Positions 56,761-64,000 of a stretch of DNA of 64,000 nucleotides are shown here, one piece after another. This stretch comes from Aspidiotus rigidus (lineage: Eukaryota; Arthropoda; Insecta; Hemiptera; Diaspididae). The first letter of the stretch is position 1. The number at the start of each line of letters is the position of its first letter. The stretch spans positions 1,922,001 through 1,986,000 of the forward strand of contig JAVHKY010000047.1 of assembly GCA_035079385.1 (NCBI GenBank), given 5' to 3'. The notes under the pieces are model-generated. The model did not search any database, was not told where the DNA came from, and was given only the letters and a program-made list of their open reading frames with translations. A program made the translations under genes and the position numbers.

Positions 56761-57752
56761 TATAAGCAAATAAAATACTTTATATACGCATCCTCCCACC
56801 TCGTACGTTCGCGCCTGTCAATAAGTCATACAGTTAAGCATGAAAAAATAATTTTATAAGGTTTTCACGTGAGTCCGGGGAGTAAGAATTCTACCATCTA
56901 TATGTCGGTCGAACAAAAAATTAATAATAATTCATAAGAAAAATATTCTTCGTTGAAGAAATTCGTCCAATCTTCCCAACAAATCAATATAAACCATAAT
57001 TTTGGACGAACAGAGACGCGTATATGAATACAAGATAGTAGAACGGCACGATAAAGAACTCCACTCTGAGAATCCACGAGAAATAGCCCTGTGGATACAA
57101 GAGCGAATGAATACCATTAGAACGGCAATTAAGTGTATTATTGTAATAGTTTTAAATGAAGTTCATTTCCACGGAAGGTCATCTGCAATGAAACGGGACA
57201 GCGAGAATTTCGTATCTCGGATTTGATGTAAGCACTATGCAATCAATATTTAAATTATATAAATGGAAAAGGATTCAAATGTCATCTGAGGAATGAAAAT
57301 GATTTTCTATACTGGTTCGCAACAAATCATGATCGTATTTCATGGGAGTATCGAAAAAATTTACGGGCGTTAAAGGAAGAATTTTTGGAGGAGGATTTGA
57401 ACTAGATTTCATGACATTTAGAAGCAAATTTTTCAATTTTGGAGGCCAAATTTTATCCTCCTTGTAAATACGCCGTTGTACCTCCAACCACTCTTTGGCA
57501 CAGGGAATAACTCTAGTGCCGTTATCAGCTCTTGAGCTAAGGACGGAGGCGAGGGCTTTCCATTCAAGTCACGAAGTATTTTCAATTTCCTTTTACTGTA
57601 GTTCGAACTTTTCAACACCCAAAAAAAAAACAATTTTGAGCCGCTGTTCCAGCATAAAACTCGAACTAAGTCCTCTTAAAATAGGTATTAGTATTTGAAA
57701 TTTTAATGTTCCCAAGTACATCCACTATAAACGAAATATTTGTTTCAAGTTG
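56761..57752. other. No recognised gene
   Basis: Short frames only. Confidence 0.4.
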
Positions 57753-57932
57753 GGATGACGGACGGACATACGTTATACCGCACCTTTGGAATTGCAGGAC
57801 TTTCACCTCTTTTTGTATACTAGCTTCAAACTAAGCTTATGCTACACCTAAACACATCCAATAAGCTACAAAAAAAGGTTAATTCCCCCCCGAAAGTCCT
57901 GGATTTGCGTCCGTCCGTACGTACGTAAGGGT
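57753..57932. mobile_element. Possible foldback MITE
   Basis: ACGGACGGACATACG near 57760 and its counterpart CGTCCGTCCGTACGTACG near 57910, with inner GCAGGACTTTCACC and GAAAGTCCTGGATTTGCG, and TTTTTGTA/TACAAAAAAAGG, form imperfect inverted arms around a loop of about 40 bp. Confidence 0.4.
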
Positions 57933-60830
57933 ATTGAAGGGAGGTTTGTTCATTCTCGAACTAAAGGCGCGGTGATGCCAGCGTAGTGAACGACCTAATG
58001 CTATTTCTTATGAGCGGTAAATTATGATCGGAAAAATTATCAAAATACTCTAATACGATTCGTTGGCATACAGGAAGCGCCTGAGTATAAGACACACCCT
58101 AACGCTGAGTCATGAAGAAGAAAATATGAGGGCGAAAGTGAAGGAAAATTATAAGACACCTAAGAATTGTCTACTCAGCATACTTAATATAGAAGAAATC
58201 GAGGGGCAAATTTTGGACTGGAACCAATTTTGTTTGGGAATTCATTTTCGAAACGAAGTTGCGGAATATCGGGTGCGTGCTTCATCTATACTGAGTAAAG
58301 AAATTCAAATTTATTTAGTCGCATCGAGTAGCTTCAAACTATTCTAGCAAGTATTTTGTCACCGAGTCGGCAATTCCTTTCCAGACGAGTTGTTCACGAA
58401 TGAAAACACATCTAAACTCGAAAAAAAGTCGATACAATCGATGGAGATTTGGAAAGGGAATTCTCGCAATGAAACGAGTTCTAAAATGTGTCATATAGTG
58501 GTACTTTAAAATCTAAAAAGTTCGATAATTGTTTTCAATAAAAAACTATTAATATCGACGTTGTAAATTCTCGGAGGGAAAACGATAATGACGAAGGCGG
58601 ATTTAAGGAGGCGGGAGGAAGAGAAACAAAGAAGGTGCAGACTTTTTTCCACTTTATCAAGCGAAAATTCGTAGAACTTCTCGACTCAAAATCATCTTCT
58701 AAATTCGCTCTTCTGTAATGAACAGTCAATTTAATCCCCAAAAAAATTTGACTATAAGAAAGAAAACAAAGCGTTCGTATTTTCGTGATCCACATTCGTG
58801 AACTCATTCACAGTCGAGCATACAGAATGCATATACAAACACTATCCTACTCGTGTACAGTAGTTTAAAGCTTCGAGCATACTTGAAAAAAGGCCAAAAC
58901 GAACAATGCACTTCATCGCTACAATTGTGATCGAACAAGTATTTTGTATCATCTACTGCTGCCAGCGTATCTCGACAGAATTATGCCAAGTCATGACAAT
59001 TTTTATCGATACAACACGCGGGTGATAATTATTCTCCAGTCATCAGGATAACGCAATTAGATGACAGCTATCAAGGGAACGAGACATGTCAGGAGGGACA
59101 ATTAGCTTTTTTCACAGATACATTATGACTATATACAGCGATAAAACTTCCAAGAGGCCGGAATGCAGACGATCGAGAGATTACAAAGTTAGTACGAGGA
59201 TCTATTCTACAAATTATTGATATCTTCCTACCTGCAATTTCATTCAGAAAGAAAAAGAGAAGGTAAGAAAGAAGTTTTGCAATTAGCTTGAAAAATTTCC
59301 AGAATTTCCTCTCCGAACTAAGCCAACAATTTCAATTTGGAAGAGGATTGAGAAAGAGAAAAAAAAAACACTATTAAACCAGCCACAGGGCACGGAGAGT
59401 AGGCTACCTTGGGAAATTAAGATTTAGATACTGGATACAATCGCTTCACTTCAGAGATGAACGGAATATTCGGTGGCGGGCAAGGAGCCAGAAGATGGAA
59501 AATGACTACGTTGACTTTTTTCATAATATCAACCGTACAAGATGACTCGCTTCGAACAGCACATAATTTCTCAACGCGACGTTCTCGTGCATTGAAACTA
59601 AAGGTAATAAATGCAGTGATTCAGTAACGACGCATTTTGTCTAATTCACTTATATACAAGCTCTAAATGTACACCCGTTCGGTATCCGGATTCGAGCGAA
59701 ATAGTCGTCTTCGACAAATCCACTTGTAAAATTGCCAGCACTCGAACACGCCAGCGTTACACGGCAAATAAAAGAATTTACGTACATTAGAACGGGTCAA
59801 CGAGAAACAGGACCATAGGAATTTTGCGACGCGAAAAATTTCGTAGAAAGCGTCTGAAAAAAATTCGGTATTACGGTGAGCTGATTTGAAAGCATGTCAC
59901 ACTTACGATAATTATGCTAACATAAACATTACGCGTTTTCATCGCCGCAGAAAATAATTAGCAATTGTTCAAGTACAATGCAGCATTTCTGGTTTGATAA
60001 AGTTTTTTTGTTTTTTTTTTCTTTCTTTCTTTTTTGAATTTTACTAGGACAAAGAGCATTATCGCAAAATAAACAAACAAACTTGGCTAAGCACATTATA
60101 CTAGATACATTTTCCGATATTACGTACGGTACTATACACATACTTTTGAGTATTCTTACAAAGTATGTTCACCGTAAGCAAACGTCTATAGTACATTGAA
60201 TCGTGCGAATAAAGCAGTACCAATATACAAAATTTCTAATTGCCTACTACACTTGAACAAATATCTTTTCCATTTGTTTACAGTTCATTGAAACCCACAA
60301 ACGGCAAGAATCACAAAATAGAGGATTGAGAATTTCGTATAAAATTCACGCTTCTTGTCTATTTCGTATAATTTGGTTGTAGTGAAATCAAATTTTCACA
60401 CATAAAAGAGAGAGGTGGACATCAATCTGCAAATTGCTCATCTCTTCCTAAAAACATGATTATGATTCTTCTTAATTCGAATTCCAAGTGTATCATTCGC
60501 TAGAACACTTTTTTCTACTTCGAGTAACTAGTCGAAAAAAATCAGGGCAGTGCACAGCTTTTGACTTGAATTTACGAACTCGGAAAATATAGCCTCACTT
60601 CAACATACATGAAAGATACAGCTGAGTGTCGGACAGCTGCAATGCTCGGCGAAAAAAAAAAAAAAATAGAGACTGCTATGTCTCCTCTAGAGACACGTAG
60701 TGCAGCATTCATTTTATATGCAAGTGATTGATGAAAATTGAAGATCGGTTATACCGTGAATCGATTCTACCCATTATATCGATTTTCAATATACTGGTCA
60801 TAGAAACGTCCCCCCCACAAGTGTTTCTTA
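57933..60830. other. No recognised gene
   Basis: Unique-looking AT-rich DNA with short frames and A/T runs (59360, 60007-60035, 60650-60666). Confidence 0.45.
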
Positions 60831-61331
60831 GCTTAATATAAACCTAGTATTCTGTATGCTAGGCTAATTAGCTGACGGACTCTCTCTTAACCTTGCACAG
60901 GTGTAGTATACTGTATGTTAAGCTTAGTAGCTCACAAGCTCACTCATAACTTGTGTACACAGTAAGTCAGCCTGATTAGTCTCTCACTCCACTCGTTGGT
61001 CTAAAGAGCGTGGTACAGGTCTATGACCTCATACTACGCCCCCATCTTCTCTCTCTGGCTGACCCTGTAGCCATAGTCACCTCATCAAGTAGCAGAGGCC
61101 GAAATTTTCCACATCCCAAGAGGGAAGCCTAGTATACTGCACGTCAGCTCCAATATAGAGAGAGGCTAGTATAGGGGGCAGGAGGAGCTAGATAGCCTAG
61201 CTTACATTACATGAAACCCCTGGTATATTGCATGCCAGGCCTAGAAGACCGTATATGAGGCCTAGTCAGGGTGTCTACTGAAAATTTATGACTTTTTAAT
61301 GATCTTTTTTACGACTTTACAATACTTTTTC
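60831..61331. repeat. CTAGTAT/GTTAGGC dispersed repeat
   Basis: Units such as CCTAGTATTCTGTATGCTAG, GTAGTATACTGTATGTTAAG and GCCTAGTATACTGCACGTCA recur at irregular spacing, with GCTCACTCATAAC and CTCACTCCACTCG phrases between them. The same vocabulary occurs at 17.1, 51.9 and 55.8 kb and around the hAT element at 61.8 kb. Confidence 0.6.
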
Positions 61332-61545
61332 AACAGGGGACCTGTTTTATGGGGGGCTTTTTGAGAAATTTGCCGTGCGCCGTCCACCGTCCAACAAGAA
61401 ACTTCGAAAAATTTCGACTCTCGAGCCATATATGATAGGAATTTTTCTAAGTCCCCCTTCTATCATATATAGCTCGAGAGTCAAAATTTTCCCAAGTCCT
61501 CCTCCTATCATAATATATAGCTCGAGACTCGAGAAAATAACATTA
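61332..61545 (+). repeat. Minisatellite-bearing element, cap plus about three units
   Basis: The cap (AACAGGGGACCTGTTTTATG to CCGTCCACCGTCCAACAAG) matches the reverse complement of 8171-8240. About three 45-bp units follow, ending at CTCGAGACTCGAG. This is the best second copy of the element end in the window. Confidence 0.8.
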
Positions 61546-61548
61546 TTG

Positions 61549-61581
61549 TTTTTTTTTTTTTTTTTTTTTTGGGGGGGGGGG
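61549..61581. repeat. T22-G11 homopolymer junction
   Basis: Twenty-two T followed by eleven G. Such runs are also prone to assembly error, so the lengths are uncertain. Confidence 0.8.
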
Positions 61582-61639
61582 CGAAATCTTTGTAAGCTTT
61601 GGGGGATCATGGCACCCCTGAAGTTAGTACAATGAAAGT

Positions 61640-61799
61640 GGCGAAGGTCGAAATTCCCTTTCTAAAGAAAGTCAAGGGCACTCGTGGCGTCATCAAGCGT
61701 CCCAGTTGAAACCTAGTCTACTTTATATGTTAAGCTTAGTATAGAGAAAGCCTAATACAGGGGCAGGATGAGCTGGTTAGCCTAGTGAAGTCCCTACTA
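61640..61799. repeat. Dispersed repeat, left of the hAT insertion
   Basis: GCGTCATCAAGCGTCCCAGT, CCTAGTCTACTTTATATGTT and GGTTAGCCTAGTG belong to the 55.8/60.8 kb repeat family; the repeat resumes at 63376 after the hAT element. Confidence 0.55.
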
Positions 61800-63375
61800 C
61801 AGTGTTTCTCAACCGGTGTGCCGCGGTACATCACTGTGCCGCGAGCCCGCCTTAGGTGTGCCGCAAAAGTTTTATCAAAAACATAAATTAACATGAACTA
61901 AAAAAAGAATTGCCATTTTTTTTTTTTAATAATTTGACAAATTTAATGTTATTATTTTAACTAAATAAATTGAAATGAATAAATTAATAATAATATCTTT
62001 GATGATAACAGGATGATTTATTAAAATATATTTAATTTGTTACCTCGCTGTTGAATTAATAAAATTATATTGAAAGAATTTATATAATTCAATCTGTAAT
62101 TCTATTCAATTGATTAGGGACACAATCCATTTTAATATTTATTGATGGTAATGTTCATGAATGAATTACATCTCGGTTTAAATAGAATATCCTGACGATA
62201 TATTATTTTCCCTGATTTTATTTTATTTTGAAATAATTTATTAGCAATAGATTATAAAATAAGAAATTCTATTAATAATGTATAATGAAGATAAATTTCA
62301 TATTTAAAAAATGAAATATTAAATAAATTCAATAAATTAAATGTCTAATAACAATAAAATATATTCGAAATTAATTAAAAATAAAAATTGAAAATAAAGC
62401 TAATCGCTACTAAACTCATACTAAATTTAAAAATCAAACTTTTTAAAAGGAATTAAAAGTTGAATTTCAAATTTAAAAATTATACAAGTAATACTTGAAG
62501 ATGATGAAATAAATAGATTTATTAATGATATCAAAGAAATCCAATTTAAATATAATTGAATAAAATTTTTTATTGAAAGGTAAATTAAAATATTTATTTG
62601 AATTATACATGGATAAATTTGAAATAAATAAATAAAATTGATTGTGTATTTTCTATTAAATTTGATTATTATAAATTGAATTCATAATTATTTTATTTAA
62701 TAATAATTATTTTTATTTTAATTATGATCAAAATATTAACTATTAATTTTCTTTCATATTAATTTATTAATTTTATTGAATCCATTTTTGAAAAATTATT
62801 TTTTCATTTTCTTATTAATTGATATTTTTAATTTTTGTAAAATTCAAATTAAATATTTTATTAATGAAATTACTCGAAAAAATAATCACAACTACTATCT
62901 GACCGATGTGTTCCAATTTTTGAATGATGTCAGTTCCAGTTATAATTACTTGAACTTGAGTCCAAACCTACATTCATTGTCATAAAAATCAAGAACTTTC
63001 TGCGTCTTGGCCAAAAATACAGATTATATTTCATATTTTTTCATAAATTTCGGAATTAGAAGAGCCCAGAGGGTTTCCAGTAAATGCAGGAAACATCCAG
63101 ACACTTTTGCGTGCAAAATTTTTTCGAGTCCCCATGGATGATCAAAGCTCTGGTTTCTCGTAACCGTAGTATAGAGAAAGAAGGATGAGGTCTTATACAG
63201 CCATCTTGTAGGCCACAAATTCTGAAATTTGGGGGAGGAAATCAGTAAAGACATGGAAATTTAAAAACGCAAAAAAATTTTCGATACAATTTGGAGTTCT
63301 GGAAATGCTGTGCCGCAGTAATATATGATCTCATGGAAAAATGTGCCGCGATATAAGAAAGGTTGAGAAACACTG
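61800..63375. mobile_element. Nonautonomous hAT element with 8-bp target duplication
   Basis: The left end CAGTGTTTCTCAACCGGTGT and the reverse-complemented right end CAGTGTTTCTCAACCTTTCT share a perfect 15-bp inverted repeat, and both subterminal regions contain TGTGCCGCG. Flanking octamers CCCTACTA (61792-61799) and CCCTAGTA (63376-63383) match at 7 of 8 positions. The interior 61910-62880 is extremely AT-rich with no coding sequence, and no transposase is present. A minus-strand frame (63254-63024) in the right part is unrecognised. Confidence 0.85.
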
Positions 63376-63690
63376 CCCTAGTACATATCGAGGTCGCTGA
63401 TGACGTATACCAAAGATTGAAGTTATGGCCTGGTATAGCCTATTATACAATATGTTAAGGCCCAGAGTATCTTGAAAGTAGCCAAAGTCTAGCCTAATAT
63501 GTACGTCGAGATTTTTCCGTCCCTCGAAGTGGGTCAAAGTCTTTGATGAAGTCATCAAGAGTGACCAAAAACCGTGAAAATTTTCCGGGACGATTTCCTC
63601 AGAAGCACAAACTGCGGCGATTTTTCCAAGAGTAGTCTCAATCTCACAGGCATATGAAATACTGAAATATTTTCCAAGTTTGATTCCATT
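63376..63690. repeat. Dispersed repeat, right of the hAT insertion
   Basis: CTGATGACGTATACCAAAGA, GAAGTGGGTCAAAGTCTTTG, CAAAAACCGTGAAAATTTTC and AAGAGTAGTCTCAATCTCAC follow the order of the 56-kb array. Confidence 0.6.
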
Positions 63691-64000
63691 CAAACTCTAG
63701 CCATTAATCAGTGGATACGATGAAGTGGCCGCAGCAATTAATCATATTAATGCTTTATATTTTTTAAATTCGATGTAGAGGCGGTTTATCAAATTTCTTG
63801 CACAGAATGACTTTTTCCTTCACATGCAAAAATAAAAAAATGAAAAAAAAAAATTCTGATGAGTTTGAATGCAAACGAATAGAAAACATTGGATAACGTG
63901 GAAAAACCGACAAATCAACGTAAAAATCGAAATTCTAATACACAAAAAATACGAATACGAGACCTCTCTTTGAATATTTTGAAATAGTATATTTTTGTAT
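63691..64000. other. No recognised feature to the window end
   Basis: AT-rich sequence with A runs near 63842; nothing recognised. Confidence 0.4.

Noticed and set aside
63331..63693. 120-codon minus-strand frame at the right hAT border
   Set aside because: It crosses the transposon boundary and the repeat beyond it, so it is a chance frame.
1..64000. CRISPR arrays, bacterial operons, rRNA or convincing tRNA genes
   Set aside because: None seen; the minisatellite has no spacer structure and the sequence is eukaryotic in character. tRNAs were looked for only by eye.

Overview
The window is nuclear DNA from a eukaryote, almost certainly an animal and most likely an insect. It is AT-rich without obvious CpG depletion, with scattered homopolymers and microsatellites, no operons, and many decayed transposable elements of families common in arthropods. 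A hymenopteran is a guess only; no host gene was recognised that would fix the taxon. No complete, intact gene of known function is visible. The long recognisable coding segments are transposon remnants. Two possible host exon sets (minus strand, 38314-37599 and 41747-41569) are supported only by splice-site-like junctions and open frames.

Layout. 1-3.4 kb: an R1/Jockey-like LINE reverse transcriptase, broken by a roughly 1.1 kb foldback element built from short tandem repeats. 5.7-8.5 kb: a Penelope-like (PLE) reverse transcriptase split by a large 45-bp minisatellite array (6776-8240). 12.0-13.4 kb: a minus-strand PLE 3' half (YVDD palm plus GIY-YIG endonuclease) flanked by about 100-bp inverted repeats. 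17.1-20.7 kb: a second copy of that PLE type arranged as an inverted duplication and inserted into another copy of the 45-bp minisatellite. 24.2-26.3 kb: two pogo/Tigger-like elements. 27.0-28.1 kb and 32.0-33.4 kb: MULE transposase remnants and nested hAT-like MITEs. 33.7-35.3 kb and 41.9-42.7 kb: a 349-bp tandem duplication and two opposite-facing LINE RNase H fragments. 38.4-39.2 kb: a third LINE 3' end. 45.5-45.8 kb: a candidate LTR. 48.1-51.5 kb: a hAT-ended element with arms of about 0.9 kb surrounding a decayed gene with a cysteine-rich CXC tail. 55.8-56.8 and 60.8-63.7 kb: degenerate satellite-like repeats, the latter holding a 1.6 kb hAT element with an 8-bp target duplication.

The most unusual recurring item is a dispersed family that carries the 45-bp minisatellite behind a conserved end cap of about 70 bp. 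Related sequence occurs at about nine places here, and its copies are entangled with the PLEs (one sits inside a PLE, one was hit by a PLE). The rest of the window (about half) is low-complexity or unique DNA that could be intergenic or intronic.
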